Shown here piece by piece: positions 18,901 to 27,301 of a DNA stretch of 64,000 nucleotides. The translations under genes and the position numbers were made by a program. Origin of the DNA: Spirochaetota bacterium (GTDB lineage: Bacteria > Spirochaetota > UBA4802 > UBA5550); the NCBI GenBank assembly GCA_003246895.1, contig QKCL01000035.1:1-64000 (forward strand), written 5' to 3'. The notes below the pieces were generated by a model. That model made no database searches. It was not told where the DNA came from and saw only the letters and a program-made list of their open reading frames with translations. Numbering within the stretch: the first letter of the stretch is position 1; each line of letters begins with the position of its first letter.

Positions 18901-19745
18901 TTTTCAAACATTCCCTTAAGGTCAGGCCTTAAGAGGTTCATTGAAAAGCTCAATGAATTAAGGAGAAGATCGATTCTGGATTTGCCGTTCTCCATAAAGA
19001 AACTATCTATAACTGAGTCGGGCCCCATGCCTCCTTCAATTTTATCACCGTTCCTGTTCAAGAATACAGCAACCACACCTGTACCCTGTTTTTCAATTTC
19101 CCTTATTATCTTGTCAATATTATCGAGGTTACTGTTTTTCCAGAAAGTGTTATGAAACCACAGGCCTATTACAGGCTGATCCTTTTTGATAAATTTTTCA
19201 TAATACTCTTCCGGTTCTGGGATACAATCCAGATCAGGATGATATATACCCTGCTCAGCAGTTTTTATTACAGGAGAGTATTCTATATATTTATTACCCA
19301 GAATATTGAACATATAGCAGAACATATTTCTGATATTTGTGACACCGCCGTTATCACTGTATTCACAGATTTTGATCCAGTTCTCTGTATTGAAACTGCT
19401 TGAATATTTTCCACATATATCAGCCACAACCATTCCCGGACCGCTCGACTGGATATGAACATATGGAGTTTCCCTGCCTTCATTTTTACATCTGTCAATT
19501 TCCCCGAAAAACTTATCCGAAGCGGGAAAGGAATCTTCTGCACCGTGCAGGCCTATGTAGACTATATCTGAATTCATTGCATTTTTGACAAAGCTATCTA
19601 TGCTGTTTTCATCAAAGAACTGATCCTTTGTTCGGGCATGGCATTTAATATCATGACCGGATCTTTGCATTTCAGTGATAGCTGAATTTAGGTTGGATAG
19701 GTCGTTCCCCGAGGAACTGAAGTAGGCTATTTTATATGTTTTCAT
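15975..19745 (-). CDS. cobN: CobN-family cobaltochelatase large subunit, copy 1
   Basis: The 1256-residue CobN/BchH-type class I chelatase subunit binds the tetrapyrrole and handles the metal while an AAA+ partner hydrolyses ATP. Diagnostic stretches include HVGTHGSLEWLPGKALGLS, NPGEGMQAKRRSYCCIIDH, PSGAPTRGEADILPTGKNFY and the C-terminal NNDSREYDMFSCTDYYNYYGG. It is a full-length paralogue of the CobN at 33916-37689. It lies 78 bases after a TonB-dependent receptor under cobalamin riboswitch A, with a terminator between them. No dedicated CobS/CobT is present; the ChlI/ChlD-like pair in the neighbouring unit is the likely motor. Insertion into, or removal of metal from, a corrinoid or other tetrapyrrole are both possible, as for HmuS-type CobN homologues in heme uptake loci. 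Confidence 0.92.
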   Translation of the reverse strand: MKTYKIAYFSSSGNDLSNLNSAITEMQRSGHDIKCHARTKDQFFDENSIDSFVKNAMNSDIVYIGLHGAEDSFPASDKFFGEIDRCKNEGRETPYVHIQSSGPGMVVADICGKYSSSFNTENWIKICEYSDNGGVTNIRNMFCYMFNILGNKYIEYSPVIKTAEQGIYHPDLDCIPEPEEYYEKFIKKDQPVIGLWFHNTFWKNSNLDNIDKIIREIEKQGTGVVAVFLNRNGDKIEGGMGPDSVIDSFFMENGKSRIDLLLNSLSFSMNLLRPDLKGMFENLGVPVLQVMNGRNSYEEWKESEQGVTVIDVMASAALPEFDGVIINMNTGTRESDIIDKNSGALISRNVGMPERIEKLVSFSLNWIRLSKKKNKDKKVAIIFHHYPPRNDRIGCAMGLDSFASIKNLIDRLKEEGYNVDRTYENGDALSSDMLSRMTYDKRYVIPETMAEKSEAWAEREVYIPWHEKLPYEVREHMVKHWGQMPGEVFVHDDTLNFAGVHNGNLFITMQPPRGEMEKLDELMHDTDLCPTHHYLAKYRWIKNIFRADAVIHVGTHGSLEWLPGKALGLSEECYPDLSIMDLPNIYYYIISNPGEGMQAKRRSYCCIIDHLTPPMTNSKLYDELTDLENTIKNYYDAKFNNQTQMGTAGEQIWEAVVKANLDKDMNLTQDIFQKNLVSSVEKIHGYLEDISDTMISDGLHTIGEHPEGSKLVEFIVQLTRIDNDEAPSLRESVIYAMGYDYDELIENKGKILSHYKRKTGGQIISLAHEKCVSIVQALSDKNFDAGSIPEIINEFFGRDIPAIKKSMEYICSRLYSNILRTREEIDSTLAALDGKYVEPGPSGAPTRGEADILPTGKNFYSVDPSKIPTKVAWDTGVKLGDSLIEKYEGETGSELRTVAFFMTSTSVMRSKGETLAEILYLLGVKPVWDSVGKVTDLEIIPLEELKRPRYDVMTRASGSFRDAFPNLMDLMNDAVAMVVALDEPPESNILKQNVYSDIQKYTVSGMSQDEAMNEATFRVFSSPPGTYGAGVKELVECSVWNDSFELGNMFINWSSYGYKNGEYGALKTGAFKNLLSRTDATVQNNDSREYDMFSCTDYYNYYGGLISAVKTVKGEFPFSVYGDSSDPSHVKNRTLDEESKQLFRAKIFNPKYIDGLKKHGYKGAGDLSKIVDIVFGWDATAEIVDDFLYDMLSEKYALNPEMREWMKEVNPYALQNIVSKLLEASARGMWETSDERINELQNIFLEMEGEIEDVIE

Positions 19746-19767
19746 GATTATACCTTAATATAGGAGA

Positions 19768-19797
19768 AAAAGCAGCATGGGATTCCATGCTGCTTTT
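19768..19797 (-). terminator. Terminator-like hairpin between TonB receptor and cobN
   Basis: A 13-bp perfect stem (AAAAGCAGCATGG and its complement) with a 4-base loop is flanked by A4/T4. Lying within one transcription unit, it may reduce readthrough so that more receptor than chelatase is made, or protect the upstream mRNA. Confidence 0.7.
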
Positions 19798-19823
19798 ATG
19801 AATAATAAAGTTTTTACTTTTAT

Positions 19824-21905
19824 TTATATCTTGAATGATGCGCCAACGCCTATATAACGCCCATCCTGCGGGTAGTATCCAAAGCTACTTGAATATCTCA
19901 TCCAGATATTGTTAAAGATGTTGGTGCAGGTTGCATAAACCTCAGTATTTTTATATGAGTACGTTGCCTTCATATCAGCGAAAACTGCTGAATCAAGTTC
20001 ATAGTCTTTGTCATTGAGGTCATCGCTGTACTGTTTGCCGAATCCGTAAACATCGAAAGAAACAAGGAATTTTCCAAATGAGGCATTATCAAGTGGATAT
20101 ACATCAAGACCAACTCTGAACTCATAGTCAGGTGTATTTTTTATCTTTTTGCCTTTGAGGTCCTGTATTACACTGCTGCTGTCTTTTAGCTGGCCCTTCT
20201 CCCATTCCGCATCTATGGTTGTAAACCCGATTCTGTAGCCTATTAGTTTTACAGGCCTTCCGTCTACTTCAAGCTCTATACCTTGGTGAATCGAATCACC
20301 ACCGTTGTAATACCCTTTAACATCGGTGCCTACATAATAATAAACAATTTTATCACTTATTTTTGTTCTATATGCAATAATGCTGTAATTAAAGGCTGAG
20401 TTGAAACGGTGTTTGAAACCAAGTTCAAATGTATCAAATACTTCGGGTTTAAGATCATCAACCTGAGGCAAAGTCAGATCAGAAGAATTTCCAGCATTTA
20501 CTGAAAGATTGTAAATATTGGTAAATGCATTAGAATGGTTGTAGTTCAAAAACAGGTTGCTATCTTCAAAAATTGCAATCGATGGAGATACATTATAATC
20601 ATAATTATTATCATATGTATGTGTAACATCGTCTTTTCCGGTACTTTCATCGTATCCATATTTATATTTTAAATAATTGTATCTCAAACCGGCAGTGAGT
20701 CTGAAAATTCCGATGGCAAGATCATTATTAACATTTATACCAAGACTGGATTTCTTTGAAACAATATCACTGCTTGTTTGGGATGCATCTGTATCTGCCT
20801 TGTTGACATAGGTCACATCATAATCATAAGTCTCAAAATTATAGTCGGCACCAATGTTAAAAGTATTTACAATACTATCTCCAAGGATAAAACGGTATCC
20901 TCCATTAGCTTTTGCTGAATATTGATGGTCAATACCATCATATTGGTAACGGCTGGTAGAAGTTGATCCAACATATAATTTATCATAAAACTCATCCTGT
21001 TTCCCGTATGTCAGATATGCGTTCAGAATAATATTATCTTTGTCATAGTTGAAGTTCAAACCTGATGTGTATTGTGTAAACTCCTTGGGGCATCCAGGTG
21101 TACCGTTTGCAATGTCACGGGGATTATCTTCAGCATACTCCAAAGGTTTCATTCCCTGGGCAGAAGTGTATGCATTATTCATATAGTTGGCAACGAACTG
21201 CAGTTTGCCGCCATTTATATTCATGCCCACATTTCCGCCGATGCTTTTTGATTTATCATCGGTGTGTCTGAATCCGTCTGTTCTCATCCCTGAGGCATTA
21301 AGGCTATAGTCAAAAATACTCATTGTTCCGTTAATGTTCGCACTTTCTCTATATGTGTTCCAGCTGCCGTATTCAGCTGACAGCTGAGCGTGAAAAGTGT
21401 TTTCAGTTGAATCTTTTTTTCTTTTTCCTTTTTTGGTTGTAATGAGTATTACACCCTTGGCAGCATTTTTCCCGTAAATGGCAGTAGATGGAGACTTAAT
21501 TACCTCAATCTTCTCAATACTGTCCATTGGTATCAGGTCTATACTGCAGTAGTCAAATCTTCCGCCAAACATTGGCACACCATCTAAATAAACAACCGGG
21601 CCGCCGGACATTCCAGTAGGCCTTGTTCCCCTGATACTGAATTCAGTTCCGGAACTGTACCTCTGGTTTACCACCCCGGGAATCGTTGAAATATAGTCAC
21701 CAATTCTGGTTTTCCCGCTCTTCTTGATGTCTTCTGCTGTGATAACCGTAATCGATGAATTAGTATCCAAAATTTTTGTCTTTTTACCTGTTTCTGTTAC
21801 TACAACAGTACCAAGTACAGTGTCATTGTCAGTCTCTTCCTCCTGCGCAAAAACAGGCAGAATCGACAAAGACACTAACAGTGAAACATAAATCAAACGT
21901 CTCAT
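19824..21905 (-). CDS. TonB-dependent outer-membrane receptor, copy 1 (probable corrinoid receptor)
   Basis: The 693-residue protein has a signal peptide (to about residue 20, VFAQE), a TonB-box-like segment (GTVVVTE), a plug domain (SSITVITAEDIKKSGKTRIG, then IRGTRPTGMSGGPVVYLDG and VIKSPSTAIYGKNAAKGVI) and a C-terminal 22-strand barrel ending in FKI. It sits directly behind cobalamin riboswitch A and RNA element copy 3, so it is expected to be repressed when B12 is plentiful and to import a corrinoid. It is not closely similar in length or detail to the receptor at 32159-33901. The gene is followed by a hairpin and cobN copy 1. Confidence 0.93.
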   Translation of the reverse strand: MRRLIYVSLLVSLSILPVFAQEEETDNDTVLGTVVVTETGKKTKILDTNSSITVITAEDIKKSGKTRIGDYISTIPGVVNQRYSSGTEFSIRGTRPTGMSGGPVVYLDGVPMFGGRFDYCSIDLIPMDSIEKIEVIKSPSTAIYGKNAAKGVILITTKKGKRKKDSTENTFHAQLSAEYGSWNTYRESANINGTMSIFDYSLNASGMRTDGFRHTDDKSKSIGGNVGMNINGGKLQFVANYMNNAYTSAQGMKPLEYAEDNPRDIANGTPGCPKEFTQYTSGLNFNYDKDNIILNAYLTYGKQDEFYDKLYVGSTSTSRYQYDGIDHQYSAKANGGYRFILGDSIVNTFNIGADYNFETYDYDVTYVNKADTDASQTSSDIVSKKSSLGINVNNDLAIGIFRLTAGLRYNYLKYKYGYDESTGKDDVTHTYDNNYDYNVSPSIAIFEDSNLFLNYNHSNAFTNIYNLSVNAGNSSDLTLPQVDDLKPEVFDTFELGFKHRFNSAFNYSIIAYRTKISDKIVYYYVGTDVKGYYNGGDSIHQGIELEVDGRPVKLIGYRIGFTTIDAEWEKGQLKDSSSVIQDLKGKKIKNTPDYEFRVGLDVYPLDNASFGKFLVSFDVYGFGKQYSDDLNDKDYELDSAVFADMKATYSYKNTEVYATCTNIFNNIWMRYSSSFGYYPQDGRYIGVGASFKI

Positions 21906-21926
21906 TTTTTACCTCTCTCTTATTTA

Positions 21927-21991
21927 TTCAGTGATTTTTCGGGATAAAAAGAGATACCTGAATCTCTTTGATACCGGTATTGCCGTACCGG
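21927..21991 (-). promoter_or_regulatory. Structured RNA element, copy 3 (CGGCAA hairpin plus AAATCACTGAA)
   Basis: On the minus strand a 6-bp stem CCGGTA/TACCGG closes a CGGCAA hexaloop (21991-21974). A second hairpin follows (AAAGAGAT/ATCTCTTT), then the AAATCACTGAA block (21937-21927). It lies between the riboswitch A terminator and the receptor ATG, about 22 bases before it. The loop and 3' block are identical in copies 1 and 2 while the stem sequence differs. No known family was recognised. Confidence 0.6.
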
Positions 21992-22014
21992 AACAACTTC
22001 CAGTCTCAGGGCAC

Positions 22015-22047
22015 AAAAAAACCCCATGACCTATCAGACATGGGGCT
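22015..22047 (-). terminator. Expression-platform terminator of riboswitch A
   Basis: On the minus strand the stem CCCCATG/CATGGGG is followed by seven T, about 50 bases after the B12 box. Confidence 0.9.
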
Positions 22048-22094
22048 CCCTATTTACCTCATTACTGAAATTCCCAATCCCGTAGGGAACAATT

Positions 22095-22255
22095 CATGAC
22101 AGGGCAGGTCTTCTGACTTCCATCTCTTCCTTAATCACCGGCCTTCCCGCGTTAGTACGCAGTGGCATCTACGGCTTTAGTCAATGGTTACAGCGGCGGG
22201 TCCGTACCCGATTTGAACGGGTTTCCCTATTAATCCAAATAGAACCTTGTCATTT
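22095..22255 (-). promoter_or_regulatory. Cobalamin riboswitch A
   Basis: The minus strand shows the conserved cobalamin aptamer pieces in order: AGGGAAACCCG, GGTACGGACCCGCCGCTGTA, GCCACTG, GGGAAGGC and the B12 box GTCAGAAGACCTGCC (near 22117-22103). A terminator follows, so adenosyl- or methylcobalamin binding should stop transcription of the receptor and cobN copy 1. The bases between 22256 and 22378 should hold the promoter, but I could not fix a clean -35/-10 pair. Confidence 0.95.
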
Positions 22256-22378
22256 ATTAAAAGTTGTTGCATACAGAAAATTCTGAAAGAAAATTTTGTA
22301 AAGTTTATTTTAAAAAAATGTAACTTTTTAACAGAAATACCTATTTAACCGCAACCGGTACCGTTGATAATCCGCTTT

Positions 22379-23623
22379 CTATTTGCCAGCACCGCAGATA
22401 CTCTTAATCAGTCCATGGTCCGAATCAAAAAAAATTGCATTACTACTGCCGTTTTCAATATTAAGGGACTCGAACTCCTTGCGGCTTCTTAATGTATAGA
22501 GTTTCTTTCCGGACTTAAGAGCTTTCCCTATAAGCCTTGTATTGGCTCTGTTGAGATCACCAATAATAAATCCGGTATCTATAACATAGTCTGCTTCCAG
22601 CATAAGTTTTTCACTCTCTTTTATTGATGATTCATCAATCATTGCATAGGGTTTTGCGCCAACAACTTTCATTTCCAGAGAAGTGGCTACGTGATAGTCA
22701 ATTTCGTTCTCATGAATAGTGCCGGACGAAACATCAAATCCGGATTTAAGAAATGACCTGAACAGTACTGCACCATAACTCGAACCGGAAACACAAAAAA
22801 TCTTTTTCCCTTTTACATGATCAGACCAATACCTTATTTCAATTGACCCAAGAGTTCTGTCATAACAGACAGTATCAATATCATAAAGACTCCTGACATT
22901 ATCCTCGTTTAAAACCTCCTCCGGAATACCCCAGTCGAGTATCCGACCTTCCTTAACCAGTGCAACCTGATCTGAAATTCGTGCAGCAAGGTCAATATCG
23001 TGAAGAGAGGCAACTATGGTAATATTCTTTTCCCGGCATGAATTTCTCAGGATTGACATCACCTCCAGCCGGTGTTTCAGGTCAAGATGTGACGTTGGTT
23101 CATCAAGAATTATGTATTCAGGGTCCTGACAAATGGCCCTTGCAATGTATAATTTCTGTTTCTCTCCGTCGCTCATCTGGTTCATCTGCCGGTTTGCAAG
23201 ATCTCCTGCATTCACCAGCTTCAAGGATTCCATTACATGTTCTCTGTCATCGTCTGAAAGCCTGCCGATGAAATCGGTATGAGGATATCTTCCCATAGCC
23301 GCAAATTCAAAACCGGTAAAAAGTTCTGTATTCAGTTTGGTGGTAAGGACTACCGCTAGCTTTTTGGCAAGTTCCTTCTGGGAATATTCACTGATATCCC
23401 TGTTATTCATTAGAATGGTTCCGTTAAGACGTTCCAGGTGACGGCTCAATGTACGCAGGAGAGTCGTTTTCCCCACTCCGTTTGGACCAAGTATTGAAAT
23501 AAAACACCCTTTCCCTATGTGTGCTTCTATATCTGAGAGTACAGTCCTGTCACCGTACCCCACAGCAAGATTCTTAATTTCTATTACTTCATTCATTTTA
23601 TGGCTGTTTTCCGCCAGATTCAT
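22379..23623 (-). CDS. btuD: Corrinoid ABC importer ATPase with an extra C-terminal domain
   Basis: Residues about 14-255 are a FecE/BtuD-type ATPase with Walker A GPNGVGKTT, signature QMSDGEKQKLYIARA (LSGGQ-like MSDGE), Walker B YIILDEP and the H-loop SLHD. Residues about 262-414 form an added domain with a GSSYGAV loop and repeated VIDTGFIIGD and AIFFDSDHG segments; I do not recognise it. Typical BtuD ends near residue 250. The ATG at 23623 overlaps the permease stop (ATGA) and has AGGAGG 8 bases upstream. It is the last gene of the long riboswitch B unit. Corrinoid specificity is inferred from context. Confidence 0.88.
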   Translation of the reverse strand: MNLAENSHKMNEVIEIKNLAVGYGDRTVLSDIEAHIGKGCFISILGPNGVGKTTLLRTLSRHLERLNGTILMNNRDISEYSQKELAKKLAVVLTTKLNTELFTGFEFAAMGRYPHTDFIGRLSDDDREHVMESLKLVNAGDLANRQMNQMSDGEKQKLYIARAICQDPEYIILDEPTSHLDLKHRLEVMSILRNSCREKNITIVASLHDIDLAARISDQVALVKEGRILDWGIPEEVLNEDNVRSLYDIDTVCYDRTLGSIEIRYWSDHVKGKKIFCVSGSSYGAVLFRSFLKSGFDVSSGTIHENEIDYHVATSLEMKVVGAKPYAMIDESSIKESEKLMLEADYVIDTGFIIGDLNRANTRLIGKALKSGKKLYTLRSRKEFESLNIENGSSNAIFFDSDHGLIKSICGAGK

Positions 23624-24651
23624 AGTGAATACCTCCTCTTTAGAAGCAGTGCAATAACAACTGGAGCCCCGAAAATAGCAGTAATTGATGAAAGCGGCAG
23701 TTCTGCGGGAGAAAAAACTGTCCTTGCGATGAGATCACAGATACATGTAATGAGTCCTCCAAGCAGCATGCAGGATGGGATCAGGACCCTGTTATTCTGG
23801 GTTCTAAGCAGAATTCTGCTCATGTGTGGAACCGCCATCCCGATAAACCCAATGGGTCCGGCAAATGCAGTTACAAGCGCTGCGAGTGCACATGCAAAAA
23901 GTACTATGCCGAGCCTGAATCTCTTTATATTTACTCCCATTGACTGCGCATATTCCTCCCCCAGAAGAAACGCATTAAGTGGTTTGCTGAACAAAAAGGT
24001 AACAACCAGAATTACACCACCAAGTGCAAGGAGTATGTTTACCTCGCTCCATGTAAATCCTGAAAAACTGCCATTCCCCCAGAGAATAAATCCTTTTATC
24101 TTCTGTGCATTTGCAAAGGCTACAAGAATACTTGTAACAGCCGAAGTTATATACCCCAGCATGATACCAATCAGAAGAAGAGAAATTATATTTCTCATTC
24201 TTGCAGCTACCCCAATAATTACCATCATAACTGTAAAGGCTCCGGCAAAGGACGCAAATACTGTCATATAGGGGCTGATACCCGCAAAGCCAAGACTCAG
24301 GGTTGAAAGCATGACTATACCCACAGAAAGTGTTGCTCCTGATGAAATCCCGAGTATATATGGACCTACAATGGGATTTCTAAAACAGATCTGCATCAAC
24401 AGACCGGAGACAGCAAGCAAACCTCCTCCCATCAAAGAAGCAACTATTCTTGGTATCCTTATATTTAAAAGGATAAAACTTTCAGGACTGTCCGATGGCA
24501 CACCCCCTGTAATAATACTCATTATCTTCTCAAGATCAAGGTCTATGGCCCCATTGAAAAGGTTAATAGACGCAACCGCCAGTGCAAGGACAAGGAATAC
24601 CGGAAGAAAATACATATAACGTTTGTTTTCTTTTACTACTATCTGATTCAT
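23620..24651 (-). CDS. btuC: FecCD-type ABC permease (BtuC-like)
   Basis: The 343-residue inner-membrane permease has about ten helices and the family signatures NIRIPRIVASLMGGGLLAVS, NPIVGPYILGISSGA and GPIGFIGMAVPHMSR. It forms the transmembrane path for a corrinoid (or, less likely, iron-chelate or heme) with the ATPase and binding protein beside it. It starts 9 bases after the binding-protein gene, and its stop overlaps the ATPase start. Confidence 0.9.
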   Translation of the reverse strand: MNQIVVKENKRYMYFLPVFLVLALAVASINLFNGAIDLDLEKIMSIITGGVPSDSPESFILLNIRIPRIVASLMGGGLLAVSGLLMQICFRNPIVGPYILGISSGATLSVGIVMLSTLSLGFAGISPYMTVFASFAGAFTVMMVIIGVAARMRNIISLLLIGIMLGYITSAVTSILVAFANAQKIKGFILWGNGSFSGFTWSEVNILLALGGVILVVTFLFSKPLNAFLLGEEYAQSMGVNIKRFRLGIVLFACALAALVTAFAGPIGFIGMAVPHMSRILLRTQNNRVLIPSCMLLGGLITCICDLIARTVFSPAELPLSSITAIFGAPVVIALLLKRRYSL

Positions 24652-24660
24652 AACTCTTAC

Positions 24661-25722
24661 CTATTTGAGTTTAATAAAGTATTTGTATTTGGGTTCCCCA
24701 AAAATTGCAGGCTGAATTATAGATGCTATTTCATACATAACTTCATCCAGCTTATGGTATGACTCATAGTATATCTCTTTGGGAGAATAGATGTTACCCG
24801 ATATCATGGGTTTAATCTTTCTCATTATGGGATTCTCGATGGCAAGCTGTTTCTTGGTATTTATACCAGTCTTTGCTGAACGGTATGTGAACATTACATC
24901 AGCGGTTCTTCCTGCAAGAAAAAACCTTTCCAGTGTTATTTCAAGACAGGAAGTTCCCTGAACATCGTCCAGTTCATATTCACCGCCTGAAACCTTCACA
25001 AGTTCACTGACCCATGCATTCTTCGGCTCCACAAGAACCCTCTTATTGTATACATCACCCCATATTACACGCGGCCTTTTCCCGGCTGCTGCAGATTTTT
25101 TCCTTATATCATTTGCAGCCTTCAGAAACTTCCCGCAGAAGACTTCAGCTTCTTTCTCCTTTTCATAAAAGGGGGCCACAAACTTGACATACTTTATCTG
25201 CGCTTCAAGTCCCAGAGCTGAATCTGTACTTGTAATTATTACCGGAATTTTCATTTTATCAAGAACAGGTACTATAGCTGTATTCCATGTAAAAACAACA
25301 TCAGGCTTTGTCTGTTTTAAAAGTTCATAGTTTATCATTGAACTCTGTCCGATAAAGACAATTTTTCCATTATCGAGTGACTGCCTGATAAACTCATTGG
25401 TCCAGTCTTTCTTTTCCTGGGTAACCCCAACCAGAACCTGTTTTAAAATTCCAAATCCCATAAGGAACGACACATCGCATGTAGAATATGCAATTACCCT
25501 CTTAACAGGTGTGTAAACAACAGTTGCTTCTCCGATATTTTCGGGAGGCTTCTTGCCTCTGGGAACAAGTATAAACTTGCGGCCTATACCGTCTCCAACC
25601 TCGGTATACCCTTCACATTTTTTTACAGTGAAAGCGCCAATTGATTCAAACGAGTTTTTACTGCATGATGAAAAAATCATAAATGAAAACGCAGTAATGA
25701 TGATATATTTAAAAAAATTCAT
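24661..25722 (-). CDS. btuF: Periplasmic substrate-binding lipoprotein (BtuF-like)
   Basis: The 353-residue protein begins with a lipoprotein signal (MIFSSCS, lipid on the Cys near residue 20). It carries the class III binding-protein features of BtuF/FhuD: KRVIAYSTCDVSFLMGFG, then TKPDVVFTWN, with a long linking helix between lobes. It is probably tethered to the inner membrane and feeds BtuC. The start overlaps the ResB-like gene stop (ATGA), so it belongs to the riboswitch B unit. Ligand specificity is inferred from neighbours. Confidence 0.87.
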   Translation of the reverse strand: MNFFKYIIITAFSFMIFSSCSKNSFESIGAFTVKKCEGYTEVGDGIGRKFILVPRGKKPPENIGEATVVYTPVKRVIAYSTCDVSFLMGFGILKQVLVGVTQEKKDWTNEFIRQSLDNGKIVFIGQSSMINYELLKQTKPDVVFTWNTAIVPVLDKMKIPVIITSTDSALGLEAQIKYVKFVAPFYEKEKEAEVFCGKFLKAANDIRKKSAAAGKRPRVIWGDVYNKRVLVEPKNAWVSELVKVSGGEYELDDVQGTSCLEITLERFFLAGRTADVMFTYRSAKTGINTKKQLAIENPIMRKIKPMISGNIYSPKEIYYESYHKLDEVMYEIASIIQPAIFGEPKYKYFIKLK

Positions 25723-26531
25723 CTATCTCCTCTCTGAGTATTTTTAAAATTGTATATGATATACAGAAAAGTTCCTGTTATAAAAAGTATTATACCCATG
25801 ATAAAAAGCGGTATTCCGGCATTCTTTCTTATGGTCAGGTTTACCGAAATTTCTCTTGACATGGATCTTCCCGACTTCGGAGTGAAATCATTCAAATGAA
25901 TACTGTACCCTCTGAAATAGACAGGGTTGTTTAACCCGAAAACTTTTCTCTCCATTGTATCACCTTCCGATATTTCCAGATCTATTCGAGGATCAATAAA
26001 CTTTCCGTTAAGGCCTTCATATAGTCTGCTTTTATACGGGGTTGCGCTGAACTTCAGCAAGCTAATCTTTATGTCGGTCTCATGAATTGTGACCGGACAA
26101 TCCTTTCTGAGAATATTATTATATGAATTAATTCCGAACGAATAAAGCATGAAGTACCCAAGCAGCAGAATTATGAATGAAAAATGCATAATATGCGGAG
26201 AAAGAAGAAGCAGTACTAAATTATCTTTTTTCAGTTTATTGTATCGACTCAGTATTATCCATGTTCTGTCAAGGGTACAGAAAAAAGTATTCATACCAAG
26301 GAGAAACATGAATACTATAAAAAGATAGAACCACCATGTATATGCCAGGTTGTTCTGTCCATAGGTCTGCAGCCATTCCAAAAGACTCAATGTGTTAAGA
26401 GGAACAAAGACTTCACTATTAAGATTATAAAAAACAGAACCCACGAATAGACTGATTGAAACCAGCAGCAAAAAAATTCTTGCAAGTGCGATACTCCCGA
26501 GTATTGATATTACTTTTGTAATATTCATCAC
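25719..26531 (-). CDS. resB: ResB-like cytochrome c biogenesis membrane protein
   Basis: The 270-residue protein has N-terminal helices (about residues 13-33, 64-85 and 112-134), a soluble extracytoplasmic domain (about 140-235) and a C-terminal helix (about 242-262), the order seen in ResB/CcsB. A histidine in the third helix region (HIMHFSFIILLLG) is a candidate heme or structural ligand. It overlaps the CcsA-like gene by ATGA, and together they resemble the system II (CcsBA) heme exporter and ligase. It is short for ResB. The position inside a B12-controlled operon is unusual. Confidence 0.68.
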   Translation of the reverse strand: MMNITKVISILGSIALARIFLLLVSISLFVGSVFYNLNSEVFVPLNTLSLLEWLQTYGQNNLAYTWWFYLFIVFMFLLGMNTFFCTLDRTWIILSRYNKLKKDNLVLLLLSPHIMHFSFIILLLGYFMLYSFGINSYNNILRKDCPVTIHETDIKISLLKFSATPYKSRLYEGLNGKFIDPRIDLEISEGDTMERKVFGLNNPVYFRGYSIHLNDFTPKSGRSMSREISVNLTIRKNAGIPLFIMGIILFITGTFLYIIYNFKNTQRGDR

Positions 26532-27292
26532 ATACCCCCAGGTATTGCAAATTTCCCGGTATCAGGGATATAGGTAAACAATATTGTCAGAAGCCCTCCT
26601 AGAAGTGCCGCTTTAAAAAGTTTCGAATTTTCAGTCTTTCTGCCAATTTTAAGATGAAGGTACCAGGAATAGTAAAACCATACTCCGGCCATGGCCAGGA
26701 AAATATGTGACTGCCACTGTACAGGATTTCCCCATCCCACAAATGACCACATAGCACCTGAGAACATACCGATACACTGCATTGCAAAACCTGCAATTAT
26801 GAGGTTTGTATTGAACCTGAGAAGATTCGACTTGAATGATTCTTCATTTTTACCGAATACTCCATACAGAGCAAGCACAAACGAAACCATATATGCAGCC
26901 CTTGCTCCGGATGAAAAAACCGAAAAAATATGAGCAAATATCGTGTTCGTCTTAATAAAACTTACATAGATATCTGCAGGAAAAAAGGCACTAAACAGAG
27001 AAACAGACGCAGTCAGACCGGTCAGGAGAAGAGTTACCCTTTCGAAACCGGTGAAGAATATCATATAAATGGATATGATACCGCAGGCTGCAGAAATCAG
27101 GTAGGACTCCTGAAACAGTGTAACAAGCGGCCAGTTCAAAATAATCTTAATGATACAGGAAACTGACGTGCAGAGCACCCCTCCTGCAAAAATATAATTT
27201 CTTACTCTTCCAGACCTTATAAAAGAGACCAGGAAGGAGAGTGAACAAATTACTGAACCTGCCAGAAATAGCAGAGAAATATTTCCCCTCAT
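26528..27292 (-). CDS. ccsA: CcsA/ResC-like heme-handling membrane protein
   Basis: The 254-residue protein has about eight hydrophobic helices. A tryptophan-rich loop (GAMWSFVGWGNPVQWQSH, about residues 185-202) corresponds to the WWD heme-presenting loop of CcsA/CcmC proteins, with flanking histidines at HIFSVF and QSHIF. It pairs with the ResB-like product encoded next. System II ligases move heme outward and attach it to CxxCH motifs; the tetraheme cytochrome 13 kb downstream is one possible client. A modified role in corrinoid or heme traffic is also possible. The start is 9 bases after the ABC-2 permease stop. Confidence 0.68.
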   Translation of the reverse strand: MRGNISLLFLAGSVICSLSFLVSFIRSGRVRNYIFAGGVLCTSVSCIIKIILNWPLVTLFQESYLISAACGIISIYMIFFTGFERVTLLLTGLTASVSLFSAFFPADIYVSFIKTNTIFAHIFSVFSSGARAAYMVSFVLALYGVFGKNEESFKSNLLRFNTNLIIAGFAMQCIGMFSGAMWSFVGWGNPVQWQSHIFLAMAGVWFYYSWYLHLKIGRKTENSKLFKAALLGGLLTILFTYIPDTGKFAIPGGM

Positions 27293-27301
27293 TGCCAGTA
27301 C

